A DNA stretch of 64,000 nt from Rhizobium sp. ACO-34A (GCA_002600635.1 CP021373.1:186001-250000), one strand, 5' to 3'; counted from the first letter of the stretch, positions 8,581-16,816 are shown. The notes: generated by a model not told the origin, from the letters alone. Numbers and translations: made by a program.

Positions 8581-9459
8581 ATGGCCGAGCTTATCCAGAT
8601 TCTCATCTCCGGCCTTGCCGCCGGTTCCATCTATGCGCTGGCCGCGGTCGGTTTCACGCTGCTTTGGCAGGCGTCGCAAACCATCAACTTCGCCCAGGGC
8701 GAGTTCGTCATGCTGCCGGCCTTCTTCGTGCTGGTCGGCATGACCGTCTTCGGCCTGCCGCTATGGCCCTCGGTCTTTCTGGCGCTGGCGTTGTCGCTCC
8801 TGATCCTCGGCGTGGCCTTCAAGCGGCTGATCGTCGAGCCGATGCTGCCGCATGGCACGCTGCCGCTGGTCATCGCCACCATCGCGCTCGGCCTGCTGAT
8901 GAAGGAAAGCGTCAAGGAATTCTACGGCGCCACCGCCCAGCCCTTTCCGGCGGTCTTCCCGCAGACGGTCTATCACGTCGCAGGCGCCAGCGTATCCGTT
9001 CAGGACATCGGCAACCTCGTCGTTTCCATGCTGGCCATCGGCGGGCTGCAGCTCTTCCTCAACCGCACCCGCACCGGGCGCTGCATGCAGGCGAGCGCCC
9101 AGAACCCGGCGGTCGCCCAGATCCTCGGCGTCAACGTCAAGCGCATGGTGCTCTATACCTTCCTCATCAACGCGACGCTCGCCACCATCGCCTCGGTGCT
9201 GATCTCGCCGATCTATCTCGCCAAGTTCTCCAATGGCGAGACGCTCGGCCTCGTCGCCTTCATCGCGGCCATCGTCGGCGGCTTCAACCAGATCCGCGGC
9301 GCGCTGGTCGGCGGCCTGCTGATCGGGGTGATCGACAACTTCTCCGCCGTCTACATCTCGGCGGAATACCGCTCGGCCATGCCGCTTATCCTGCTCATCG
9401 CCATCATCCTGCTGCGCCCGCAGGGCCTGCTCGGCACCCCGGAAGGGAGAACCGTATGA
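8581..9459 (+). CDS. livH: Branched-chain amino acid-type ABC transporter permease (LivH family)
   Basis: 292 residues starting MAELIQILISGLAAGSIYAL; a longer in-frame start would run through the attenuator and lacks a ribosome site. Multiple hydrophobic segments, the LLWQASQTINFAQGEF motif near residues 30-45 and the C-terminal GFNQIRGALVGGLLIG region are standard for LivH inner-membrane permeases. The stop overlaps the LivM start. It forms the translocation pore with LivM. Confidence 0.93.
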   Translation: MAELIQILISGLAAGSIYALAAVGFTLLWQASQTINFAQGEFVMLPAFFVLVGMTVFGLPLWPSVFLALALSLLILGVAFKRLIVEPMLPHGTLPLVIATIALGLLMKESVKEFYGATAQPFPAVFPQTVYHVAGASVSVQDIGNLVVSMLAIGGLQLFLNRTRTGRCMQASAQNPAVAQILGVNVKRMVLYTFLINATLATIASVLISPIYLAKFSNGETLGLVAFIAAIVGGFNQIRGALVGGLLIGVIDNFSAVYISAEYRSAMPLILLIAIILLRPQGLLGTPEGRTV

Positions 9460-10430
9460 CCCGCCTTCAACCCGTCCTTCTCGTCCTCGGCATCGCGGCG
9501 CTTCTCGTCGCCCCCATCGGCCAGGGCAACTACATCGTCTACACGCTCTGCTCGTGGCTGTTGTTCTCCATCGCCGCCATGGGGCTCAACCTGACGCTCG
9601 GCTATGCCGGTCAGGTCAGTCTCGCACAGGCGGCCTTCATGGGCATCGGCGCCTACATCACCTCGCTGATGACGCTTGCCGGCATCCACTGGGGCCTTGC
9701 CGTTATCGTCTCGATTGCCGCAAGCTTCGTCGTCGGCCTGGTGCTCGGCTATCCGGCGCTGCGCGTGCAGCACCACTTCCTCGCTTTCGTGACGCTCGCC
9801 TTCAACACGCTGCTGTTCCTCGTGCTGCGCAACGAGGAGGAGATCACCGGCGGTTCGTTCGGGCTTTCGGGCATGGAGCGTCCGTCCTTCTTCGGCTTCT
9901 CCACCGACAGCAACATGGCCTTCTACTACTTCTCGCTGGCCTGTTTCCTCGTGGCGGCCTTCGTCCTGTGGTGGATCCTGCGCTCGCCCTGGGGCCGCGC
10001 CTTCAAGGCACTCAGGGAAAACCCGATCCGGGCCGAAAGCCTCGGCCTCAAGATCCGCCGCCAGACGCTGCTCGCCTTCGCCATCGGTTCGGCCTTCGGC
10101 GGTCTGGCCGGCGCGCTGCAGGCGCCGCTGGTGCAGTTCATCGAACCCGGCAGCTTCGCCCTCATCCATTCGCTGAAGCTTCTGCTGATGGTGGTGGTCG
10201 GCGGCTCCGGCTTCTTCTTCGGGCCGATGCTCGGTGCCGCCGTGGTCATCCTGCTGCCGGAAGTGCTGCGCTTCACTGAGGGCTATTACCTCATCATCTA
10301 CGCGGCCATGGTGATCGTGCTGATGGTCTATTCGCCGAACGGCCTCATCGGTCTCGGCCAGAGGATCGCGGAAAAGCTGAAGCCGAGGCATGAGGCCCGC
10401 CGCGACCTGCAACAGGGGGTACAGCTGTGA
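9456..10430 (+). CDS. livM: Branched-chain amino acid-type ABC transporter permease (LivM family)
   Basis: 324 residues, starting at ATGA shared with the LivH stop. Carries the LivM signature GLNLTLGYAGQVSLAQAAF (about residues 44-62), the RVQHHFLAFVTLAFNT segment and the cytoplasmic loop RAFKALRENPIRAESLGL that contacts the ATPases. About ten membrane segments. The last codons overlap the GTG start of the ATPase gene. Confidence 0.93.
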   Translation: MTRLQPVLLVLGIAALLVAPIGQGNYIVYTLCSWLLFSIAAMGLNLTLGYAGQVSLAQAAFMGIGAYITSLMTLAGIHWGLAVIVSIAASFVVGLVLGYPALRVQHHFLAFVTLAFNTLLFLVLRNEEEITGGSFGLSGMERPSFFGFSTDSNMAFYYFSLACFLVAAFVLWWILRSPWGRAFKALRENPIRAESLGLKIRRQTLLAFAIGSAFGGLAGALQAPLVQFIEPGSFALIHSLKLLLMVVVGGSGFFFGPMLGAAVVILLPEVLRFTEGYYLIIYAAMVIVLMVYSPNGLIGLGQRIAEKLKPRHEARRDLQQGVQL

Positions 10431-11179
10431 ACATGAACGCACCCATCCTCTCCGTCCACAACATCTCCAAGCGCTTCGGCGGCATCCGCGCCGTCAACGG
10501 GGTGAGCTTCGAGGTTCAGAAGGGCGAGATCCTCGGCCTGATCGGGCCGAACGGCTCCGGCAAGTCGACCCTGTTCAACTGCATCCTCGGTCAGCTGCGC
10601 CCGAGCGAGGGCCACTGCGAGATCAACGGCAAGTCCACCGACGGCGTGCGCCCGGCGGACCTGTCGCTGATGGGCGTCGGCCGCACCTTCCAGCAGCTTT
10701 CGGTCTTTCCGAAGATGAGCGTTCTCGACAACGTCATCCTTGCCGGCCAGGAGCATGAAGGTTCGATGCTCTCGCGCCTGTTCGGCAAGCCGGATGCCGG
10801 CCTCACCGAAAAGGCCGAGCAGCTGATCGAGTTCTTCCGCCTGACGCCCTACCGCGACACGGCGGCGGGCTCGCTGTCCTACGGCCAGCAGAAGCTGGTG
10901 GATGCGGCGATGGCCTTCATGGCCGGCCCCGGCATCGTGCTTCTCGACGAGCCGGCGGGGGGCGTGAACCTGACCATGCTCGGGCATCTGAAGGAGCGGC
11001 TGATCACCTACAACCGCGAGCACGGCACGACCTTCGTGGTCATCGAGCACAATATGGAGTTCGTCATGTCGCTCTGCACGCGCATCATCGTGCTGGCGCA
11101 GGGCGAGGTTATCGCCGAGGGGACACCGGACGAGATCCGGTCGAACCAGATGGTCATCGACGCTTATCTTGGAGGCTGA
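10427..11179 (+). CDS. livG: ABC transporter ATP-binding protein (LivG family)
   Basis: 250 residues. GTG start chosen because AGGGGG lies seven bases upstream and it overlaps the LivM stop (GTGA); an ATG two codons later is possible. Walker A GPNGSGKST (about residue 40), Q-loop FQQLSVFP, signature LSYGQQKLVD, Walker B GIVLLDEPAGGVN and H-loop IEHNME are intact. The signature reads LSYGQQ, as is usual for LivG. Energises the LivHM permease pair together with LivF. Confidence 0.94.
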   Translation: MNMNAPILSVHNISKRFGGIRAVNGVSFEVQKGEILGLIGPNGSGKSTLFNCILGQLRPSEGHCEINGKSTDGVRPADLSLMGVGRTFQQLSVFPKMSVLDNVILAGQEHEGSMLSRLFGKPDAGLTEKAEQLIEFFRLTPYRDTAAGSLSYGQQKLVDAAMAFMAGPGIVLLDEPAGGVNLTMLGHLKERLITYNREHGTTFVVIEHNMEFVMSLCTRIIVLAQGEVIAEGTPDEIRSNQMVIDAYLGG

Positions 11180-11180
11180 C

Positions 11181-11903
11181 ATGCTGGAGATGAAGAAAGT
11201 CACCGGCGGCTACGGCCGCATCACCATCCTCAACGGAACGTCCTTCACCATTCCCAAGGCGTCGATCACCACGGTGATCGGCCCGAACGGCGCCGGCAAG
11301 TCGACGGTGTTCAAGGCGATCTTCGGGCTTCTGAGCATCCATTCGGGAGAGATCCTGCTGGATGGCGAGGACGTCACCCGCAAGTCTCCGGCGGAGATGA
11401 TCGCCCGCGGCGTCACCTACGTGCCGCAGGGCCGCAACGTGGTGCCGCAGCTTTCGGTGCTGCACAACCTCGAGCTCGGCGGCATCACGTCGAAGGACCA
11501 GGCCCGGGTGAAGCGGCGCATGGAAGAGGTGATGGACCAGTTTCCGATGCTGCGCCAGCGCAAGGACCAGAAGGCGATCGAGCTTTCCGGCGGCCAGCAG
11601 AAGCAGCTCGAGATCGCCCGCGCGCTGCTGCTCGATCCCAAGCTGATCCTGATCGACGAACCCTCGATCGGCCTGTCGCCCAATCTGGTGCAGGAGGTGT
11701 TCCAGACGTTGATCCGCCTGCGCGATCAGGGCGTGACCATCCTGATGGTCGAGCAGAACGCCAAGGCGGCGCTTGCCATGTCCGATTACGGCCTCGTCCT
11801 CGAACTCGGCCAGACCCGCATGTTCGACAAGGCCGATACCCTCCTCAAGGACCCCCGCGTCGGCCAACTCTTCCTCGGCGGCCACATCGAGGACGCCGCC
11901 TGA
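11181..11903 (+). CDS. livF: ABC transporter ATP-binding protein (LivF family)
   Basis: 240 residues from the ATG at 11181; TTGGAGG just upstream is its ribosome site, so the in-frame TTG within that site is not the start. Walker A GPNGAGKST, the LivF-typical YVPQGRNVVPQLSV, signature LSGGQQKQLEIARAL, Walker B LILIDEPSIGLSP and VEQNAK H-region are all present. Last gene of the import operon; a strong hairpin follows at 11941. Confidence 0.94.
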   Translation: MLEMKKVTGGYGRITILNGTSFTIPKASITTVIGPNGAGKSTVFKAIFGLLSIHSGEILLDGEDVTRKSPAEMIARGVTYVPQGRNVVPQLSVLHNLELGGITSKDQARVKRRMEEVMDQFPMLRQRKDQKAIELSGGQQKQLEIARALLLDPKLILIDEPSIGLSPNLVQEVFQTLIRLRDQGVTILMVEQNAKAALAMSDYGLVLELGQTRMFDKADTLLKDPRVGQLFLGGHIEDAA

Positions 11904-11940
11904 GGCCACGACCGCAATTCCTCCCAGGGTGCAATGCGAA

Positions 11941-11967
11941 AGGCCCGGTGAAACATTCCCCGGGCCT
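11941..11967 (+). terminator. Terminator of the Liv operon
   Basis: AGGCCCGG, 11-base loop, CCGGGCCT followed by CTTCC, 37 bases after the LivF stop. Strong GC stem, weak T-run. Confidence 0.6.
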
Positions 11968-11972
11968 CTTCC

Positions 11973-12082
11973 GTCTCTCCCGACGTCATCCTCGGCCTCG
12001 TGCCGAGGATCTACATACGTCAATAGAAACAATCGTTTGCAGATGCTCGATACAGGCCCGAGCATGACGGTGGCGGGGTTGT
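11973..12082. repeat. RIME-like intergenic repeat, copy 1
   Basis: About 110 bases that recur, with substitutions, at 27031-27140. Shared blocks include TCTCTCCCG, GAGGATCTAC, CACGTC/TACGTC, TTTGCAGATGCTCG and ACAGGCCCGAGCATGA. Internal dyads: CCTCGG/CCGAGG and ATGCTCG/CGAGCAT. This is the form of the Rhizobium intergenic mosaic elements. Confidence 0.75.
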
Positions 12083-12093
12083 CCACCTTTGTC

Positions 12094-12138
12094 ATGAAAC
12101 GATCAGGCCCGGTGCACGCCCAGGCCTGATCGTTTCAT
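12094..12138. repeat. Long perfect hairpin in repeat cluster
   Basis: Perfect 16-bp arms ATGAAACGATCAGGCC (12094-12109) and its complement (12123-12138) around a 13-base loop, directly after the RIME-like copy. Probably another module of the mosaic element; it could also end transcription from the Liv operon. Confidence 0.7.
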
Positions 12139-12150
12139 CGCACTCGACTT

Positions 12151-12215
12151 TGGAGCATTGGTTTCACGCAATTCCGGACGCAAAACCGGTTCCCGCTTTT
12201 GCTGGAATTGCTCTA
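12151..12215. repeat. Palindromic 'GGACGCAAAACCG' repeat, copy 1
   Basis: Core CGCAATTCCGGACGCAAAAC, then TTTTGCTGGAATTGCTCTA: inverted halves GCAATTCC/GGAATTGC and GCAAAA/TTTTGC. Related copies break the MFS gene at 37117-37215 and overlap the serine hydrolase end at 61573-61681. Confidence 0.7.
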
Positions 12216-12240
12216 ACCCCTGACTTGGTGCCTCGGGCTT

Positions 12241-12446
12241 CACCCCCTCTGTCCTGCCGGACATCTCCCCCTCAAGGGGGGAGATCCGTCGGGATGCTGC
12301 CAGAAATCCCTCTCTAATTCCGGTGCGAAGGCAATAAGGCAGATGTTGCATGGCTGCTATCGTCGAGGCTGGAGGGGAACGAAAAGTTTGCCACTTGCTG
12401 ATCTCCCCCCTTGAGGGGGAGATGTCCGGCAGGACAGAGGGGGGTG
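12241..12446. repeat. 206-bp element with 46-bp near-perfect inverted terminal arms
   Basis: The left arm 12241-12286 (beginning CACCCCCTCTGTCCTGCCGG) and right arm 12400-12446 are inverted copies differing by one extra G. Each arm also holds an internal palindrome, ATCTCCCCCTCAAGGGGGGA. The 113-base centre has no open frame of note. The size and terminal symmetry resemble a non-autonomous (MITE-like) element. Confidence 0.75.
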
Positions 12447-12461
12447 CGCTTTGCCGATCGC

Positions 12462-13208
12462 TCAAACCACCGAGGCATCCCCAAAATCGCCGAAGGCGGT
12501 CCAACCGCCATCGACCGGCAGCACGATGCCGGTGATGCCGGAGGCCTCAGGCGATGCCAGAAAGACGATGGCGGCAGCGACTTCCTCGGCGGCGATCAGC
12601 CGGCCGATCGGGGTGCGCCGGCGGATGGTCGGCAGATCGACGCGGCCGGCATCGGCCAGCTTCTTCACCAGCGCGGTTTCCACGAAGGCCGGTGCGACGG
12701 CGTTGACCCGCACGCCCTTGCCCGCCCATTCGCAGGCCATGGCCCGCGTCATGGCGACGACGCCCGCCTTGGCCGCGCCATAGGCGTTGCGCTTCGGCAA
12801 TCCGGTGAGGCCGGCGATGGAGGAGAGGTTGACGATCGCTCCGCTGCCCCGCGCCACCATGCCCTTCGCCACCTCCCGCGACATGACGAAGGTTCCGGCA
12901 AGGTGCACGTCCAGCACCTTGCGGAACGCATCGAGCCCTTGCTCCAGCGTCGGCAGATGGCTGTCGCCGATGCCGGCATTGTTGACCAGAACATCGAAGG
13001 CGGCGGAGGCCGCCACCTCCGCCGCCCGCGCCTCGTCGGTGATATCACACGCCACCCCGCGATGGACAGAACCGAGTTCGGCGGCGCGCTCCACGGCCTT
13101 TTCACCGTCGAGATCGGCAATCGTTACCCGATAGCCGGCCTCGGCAAGCTTGAGCGCCGTGGCAAAGCCGATGCCGTCGGCGCCTCCGGTGACCAGCGCC
13201 TCACGCAT
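12462..13208 (-). CDS. Short-chain dehydrogenase/reductase (SDR)
   Basis: 248 residues. Classical SDR motifs: TGGADGIG cofactor site (residues 7-14), NNAG about 86-89, catalytic Ser in NLSSIAG, YGAAK catalytic pair, and the C-terminal GIVLPVDGGW tail. Its start overlaps the stop of the next SDR by 8 bases, making it the last gene of a flavoprotein-SDR-SDR operon. It probably interconverts a ring alcohol and ketone using NAD(P). The inverted-repeat element ends 15 bases beyond its stop. Confidence 0.92.
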   Translation of the reverse strand: MREALVTGGADGIGFATALKLAEAGYRVTIADLDGEKAVERAAELGSVHRGVACDITDEARAAEVAASAAFDVLVNNAGIGDSHLPTLEQGLDAFRKVLDVHLAGTFVMSREVAKGMVARGSGAIVNLSSIAGLTGLPKRNAYGAAKAGVVAMTRAMACEWAGKGVRVNAVAPAFVETALVKKLADAGRVDLPTIRRRTPIGRLIAAEEVAAAIVFLASPEASGITGIVLPVDGGWTAFGDFGDASVV

Positions 13209-13980
13209 AGCCCGGCCTCGGCACGAGCGCCATCAGGGACTGGGTCAGTCCGCCATCGACCACCACATCCTGACCCGTCACGTAGGATGCGCGCGGCGAG
13301 GCGAGGAACAACGCCACATCCGCCATGTCGTCGGGTGTGGCGATGCGGCGCAGCGGCACCATGGCCTCGCGCCTCTCCCTGGTTTCTGCGTCGGCATAGA
13401 AGGCTTCCGAAAGCGGGGTGCGGACCAGGCCGGGGCTCAAGGTATTGGACCTCACGCCCTTCGGACCCCATTCATAGGCAAGCTGGCGCGACAGCATCAG
13501 GATCGCCGCCTTGGATGCGGAATAGGCACCGCTTGCCGGCTGCGGCTCGCTGCCGGCGACGCTCGCGACATGAACCAGCGCTCCGGAGCCCCGCGCCACC
13601 ATTCCCTTGCCGAAGGCCTGTGCCGCCAGCATGTAGCCGGTGAGGTTGACCGACAGCATCATCGACCAGTCTTCAACCGACACGCTGTCGAGCGAGCCGG
13701 GACGCAGCACGCCGGCATTGTTGACGAGGATGTCCGCGCCGCCTTGCATATTCACCCGGCCGGCCGCCGCCTCGATCTCCTCCGGCCGCGACAGGTCGCA
13801 GGCGAGAGCAAGGGCGTCGTTGCCCAGTTCGGCGGCAAGCGGCTGCGTGCGGTCAAGACTGCGGTCGACCAGTACGATACGTGCGCCCTGCCCGGCAAAG
13901 GCGCGGGCAAGCGCCTGACCTATGCCGCCGCCGGCCCCGGTGATGACGGCGGTCTTCCCCTCCAGTCCAAGCCAGTTCAC
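13201..13980 (-). CDS. Short-chain dehydrogenase/reductase (SDR)
   Basis: 259 residues from a GTG start that overlaps the stop of the flavoprotein gene (GTGA), with AGGGAGAAAG upstream; the much longer open frame upstream is an out-of-frame reading of the flavoprotein. Motifs: TGAGGGIG, NNAG, VASVAG serine, YSASK catalytic pair, and C-terminal DVVVDGGLTQ. NAD(P)-linked oxidation or reduction of a hydroxyl/keto group in the same pathway as its overlapping neighbours. Confidence 0.92.
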   Translation of the reverse strand: MNWLGLEGKTAVITGAGGGIGQALARAFAGQGARIVLVDRSLDRTQPLAAELGNDALALACDLSRPEEIEAAAGRVNMQGGADILVNNAGVLRPGSLDSVSVEDWSMMLSVNLTGYMLAAQAFGKGMVARGSGALVHVASVAGSEPQPASGAYSASKAAILMLSRQLAYEWGPKGVRSNTLSPGLVRTPLSEAFYADAETRERREAMVPLRRIATPDDMADVALFLASPRASYVTGQDVVVDGGLTQSLMALVPRPGYA

Positions 13981-15695
13981 GATGCTTTCTCCCTGTTGTC
14001 TGTTTTGCTTTCCGTTTCCTGTGCGACGCCGGCGAGATGACGTCCGGTGATCCAGCCGAAGGTCATGGCGGGGCCGAGCGTGATGCCGGCGCCGGGGTAG
14101 TTTCCGCCCATGATCGAGGCTCGATCGTTGCCGACGGCAAAGAGGCCGGGGATGACGGCGCCCTGCCGGTCGAGCACTTCGCCCGGAACGGTCGTCTTCA
14201 ACCCGTCGAAGGTGCCGAGATCGCCCATCTCCATGCGCACAGCATAGAACGGTCCCTGCTCCACCGGTGCCACCGCCGGATTGGGCTTGTGGTCCGGGTC
14301 CGCCAGATAGCGGTTGAACGAGGTCTCGCCGCGATGGAAGGCCTCGTCGCGGCCCTCGCGCGCGCCACGATTGAAGGTCGAGACGGTGTCCTCCAGTCCT
14401 TGTGCGTCGATGCCGCAGGCGCGTGCCAGTTCGGCAAGGGTTCTTCCTTTCTTCAGGTAGCCGCTGCGCAGCCACAGCCAGAGCGGCATGGGAGCCGGCT
14501 TGGCATGGCCGAGACCGTATTTGCGGATGGTGCGGTGGTCGCAGATCAGCCACGCCGCCGCCTCGCCGGAGGCAACCATGGCCGCGCCGACATCGTGGTA
14601 GCTCTCGCTCTCGTTGGTAAAGCGCCGGCCGTTCGAAAGCACGGCGATCATGCCGGGCTTGTAGCGGTCCAGCAGGTGCGGAAAGACACCCTTGCCCGGC
14701 ACCCGGCTAACCGGCATCCAGGCCGCGGGCTGCGGATATTCGGCATCGAAGGCTCCGCCCGCCTCCTCCCCGAGCCTTATGCCGTCGCCGGTGATGGCTT
14801 CCGGCACCGGCGAGAAATGCCCGCCGCCGGCCTTCAGATGGGCGTAGGCCTCCGCCCGGCGCGCGAGGTCATGGGCATAGCCGCCGCAGGCCAGCACGAC
14901 GCCACGCCGCGCGGTGATGCGCCCCGGGTTCTTTCCGCCGACATCGACGCCGACGACGCGGCCGTCCTGCTTGACGAGATGCAGGGCGGGGGTTTCGGTC
15001 AGGATCGGAATGCCGAGATCGAGGCAGCTCTTTGCCAGACGGGCGGCAAGCGCATTGCCGCTGGTGACCTGCACGCCCCGGCCGTGGCGAACCACCTCGC
15101 CGGCATGGGCGACCAGCCGTTTCAGCACATAGGCGAAGGATACAGGCGACTTCGTGGCATTGAAGAAGTGCTTGATGTCGGCATTCGAGGAATTGAACAT
15201 CATGCCCATGAAGGTGATGGTCGAAAGCGGCGGCCTCAGCCGTTTCAGGTCCGCACCGAGAGCACTGGTGTCGAAGGGTGCTGCAAGCACCGAGCGCCCG
15301 ACATCCACGCCGCCATCCATCGTCGGATGATAGTCCGGATAAAGCGTCGGCACGAACTTGACCGACGTCTCCTTTTCGAACCAGTCGAGCATGCGCGGCC
15401 CTTCGGTCAGATAGGCGTCGACGGCCTCCGGCTGGAACCAGTTTCCCGTCTCCGCCGCCATGTAGCGGCGCGCGGCCTCGCGGGTATCGCCGGGATTGTT
15501 CGTCTTGCCGTGACGGTTGCCGGGTATCCACAACACGCCGCCGGAAAAGGCGGTGGTGCCGCCGAAGACGGCTTCCTTCTCGATGACGATGACCGACAGT
15601 CCGTATTTTCTGGCGGTGATCGCCGTGGCGAGCCCTCCCGCGCCGGATCCGACCACTAGCACGTCGCAGACGCGCCCCTCGCTTGCCCGTTCCAT
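13977..15695 (-). CDS. FAD-dependent oxidoreductase, 3-ketosteroid Delta1-dehydrogenase-like
   Basis: 572 residues starting MERASEGRVCD, with CGGGAGGAAAT upstream; an in-frame start 35 codons earlier would cross the promoter and was rejected. FAD fingerprint VLVVGSGAGGLATAI, FGGTTAFSGGVLWIPGN, and C-terminal IMGGNYPGAGITLGPAMTFG; the active-site Tyr and Gly of the KstD YPGPG motif are kept although the Pro is Ala. Third paralogue of this family here and most like the one at 1-1499. First gene of an operon with two SDRs, divergent from the AraC regulator. Substrate unknown; an alicyclic ketone is likely. Confidence 0.92.
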   Translation of the reverse strand: MERASEGRVCDVLVVGSGAGGLATAITARKYGLSVIVIEKEAVFGGTTAFSGGVLWIPGNRHGKTNNPGDTREAARRYMAAETGNWFQPEAVDAYLTEGPRMLDWFEKETSVKFVPTLYPDYHPTMDGGVDVGRSVLAAPFDTSALGADLKRLRPPLSTITFMGMMFNSSNADIKHFFNATKSPVSFAYVLKRLVAHAGEVVRHGRGVQVTSGNALAARLAKSCLDLGIPILTETPALHLVKQDGRVVGVDVGGKNPGRITARRGVVLACGGYAHDLARRAEAYAHLKAGGGHFSPVPEAITGDGIRLGEEAGGAFDAEYPQPAAWMPVSRVPGKGVFPHLLDRYKPGMIAVLSNGRRFTNESESYHDVGAAMVASGEAAAWLICDHRTIRKYGLGHAKPAPMPLWLWLRSGYLKKGRTLAELARACGIDAQGLEDTVSTFNRGAREGRDEAFHRGETSFNRYLADPDHKPNPAVAPVEQGPFYAVRMEMGDLGTFDGLKTTVPGEVLDRQGAVIPGLFAVGNDRASIMGGNYPGAGITLGPAMTFGWITGRHLAGVAQETESKTDNREKAS

Positions 15696-15773
15696 GATTT
15701 CCTCCCGTTTCCTGCACTCCACGGGGAAATTGCTACGCGCGGGGAGAGGCGGGACCAATGGACGCTGCCGCGC

Positions 15774-15788
15774 AATTGTTGCACAATT
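15774..15788. promoter_or_regulatory. Palindromic operator candidate between flavoprotein and AraC genes
   Basis: AATTGT-TGC-ACAATT, a perfect dyad in the 119-bp divergent gap, 27 bases before the AraC-family start. It is symmetric, which is less usual for AraC proteins, so another regulator may bind here. Confidence 0.45.
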
Positions 15789-15814
15789 CCCGTCGCGCAT
15801 TTGAGGGAGGAAAA

Positions 15815-16714
15815 ATGGGCGTCGAAGCCACTGCGAGCATTCCGCACTACTATCTCTATGGAGATCAGGGCGCGGATGTCGAACTCGACCTGTTGAACAT
15901 CGAGATCATCCGGGAGCGAAGCGGTCCGAACGATTGGAGAATTCGTCCGCATGCGCATCCTGACCACATGCAGGTTCTGCTGGTGCGCGAGGGCGGCGGC
16001 ACCATCCGCATGGAGGAGCTTTCGCTGACGATCCCCGTATCAGGGGTTCTGGTCATCCCGGCCGGCATCGTCCATCAGATCGACTTCAATCCCGGCACCG
16101 ACGGCTTCGTGGTCACCGCCGCCCTCGGCTGCCTGAAGGCGGCAGCGGCGAGTGACCCAAGGCTCCTCGATGCCGCCAGTCGCCCGGCCGTCTATTCGCT
16201 GGAAGGAACCGGCGTCAACATCGCCGCCGTCACCGACACCTTCTACTGGCTGCACCGGGAATATGTCTGGTCGGCCCCCGGCCGTCGCACGGCCATCCTC
16301 GCGCAGTTCATGCGGATACTGGTGGTGGTCCTGCGGCTCAGCATCACGCAGGAAGACCCCCGCATCATCGCGCCCGACCGGGATTACGATCTCCTCGCCC
16401 GCTATCGGGCGCTTCTGGAAGAGCATTTCCGCATCGAGCGCTCACCGGCCTTTTATGCCGATGCTCTCGCCGTCACGCCGGCGCGGCTCAACGCCGCCTG
16501 CAAGAACCGGGCGGGCAAGACGGCCTCCGACCTGCTCTACGAGCGCGTCACCATCGAGGCCAAGCGCTATCTGGTCTATACTGAAAGCAGCGTGGCGCAG
16601 GTGGCCCATATGACGGGCTTCGACGATCCCGCCTATTTCAACCGTTTCTTTACACGGCAGGTCGGCATATCGCCCGGCGCCTATCGCAAGCAGGTGGCGG
16701 GCAGCCACGAGTAG
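15815..16714 (+). CDS. AraC/XylS-family transcriptional regulator
   Basis: 299 residues from the ATG after GAGGGAGGA; the longer in-frame start would include the palindrome. Residues 40-110 form a cupin sensing domain (HAHPDHMQVLLVREGGG, GVLVIPAGIVHQID), and residues 200-299 the double helix-turn-helix, ending VAQVAHMTGFDDPAYFNRFF and GISPGAYRK. The architecture is like PobR, the regulator of 4-hydroxybenzoate use. Divergent orientation suggests it controls the flavoprotein-SDR-SDR operon in response to an aromatic or ring acid. Confidence 0.93.
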   Translation: MGVEATASIPHYYLYGDQGADVELDLLNIEIIRERSGPNDWRIRPHAHPDHMQVLLVREGGGTIRMEELSLTIPVSGVLVIPAGIVHQIDFNPGTDGFVVTAALGCLKAAAASDPRLLDAASRPAVYSLEGTGVNIAAVTDTFYWLHREYVWSAPGRRTAILAQFMRILVVVLRLSITQEDPRIIAPDRDYDLLARYRALLEEHFRIERSPAFYADALAVTPARLNAACKNRAGKTASDLLYERVTIEAKRYLVYTESSVAQVAHMTGFDDPAYFNRFFTRQVGISPGAYRKQVAGSHE

Positions 16715-16721
16715 AGACGTC

Positions 16722-16749
16722 GATCGTCCATGTTTTGCGACGGACGATC
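16722..16749 (+). terminator. Hairpin after AraC gene
   Basis: GATCGTCC / GGACGATC perfect arms, 12-base loop, eight bases after the AraC stop. No strong T-run. Confidence 0.4.
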
Positions 16750-16792
16750 CATTTCATCGCAAGGCCTCCTGAACCAGTCTTCAATGCATGTT

Positions 16793-16816
16793 GCGCTCCA
16801 ATGGCCATTGGAGCGC
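16793..16816. promoter_or_regulatory. Perfect 24-bp palindrome before the NIPSNAP gene
   Basis: GCGCTCCAATGG joined directly to its own complement, 24 bases before the NIPSNAP start and 15 bases before its ribosome site. It could be an operator or an mRNA structure near the ribosome site. Confidence 0.55.

Noticed and set aside
12241..12446. Inverted-repeat element considered as an insertion sequence
   Set aside because: Only about 206 bp with no transposase frame; at most a non-autonomous element.
14037..15659. 540-codon plus-strand frame opposite the third flavoprotein
   Set aside because: Antisense mirror of a gene with intact FAD motifs; no motif or ribosome site of its own.
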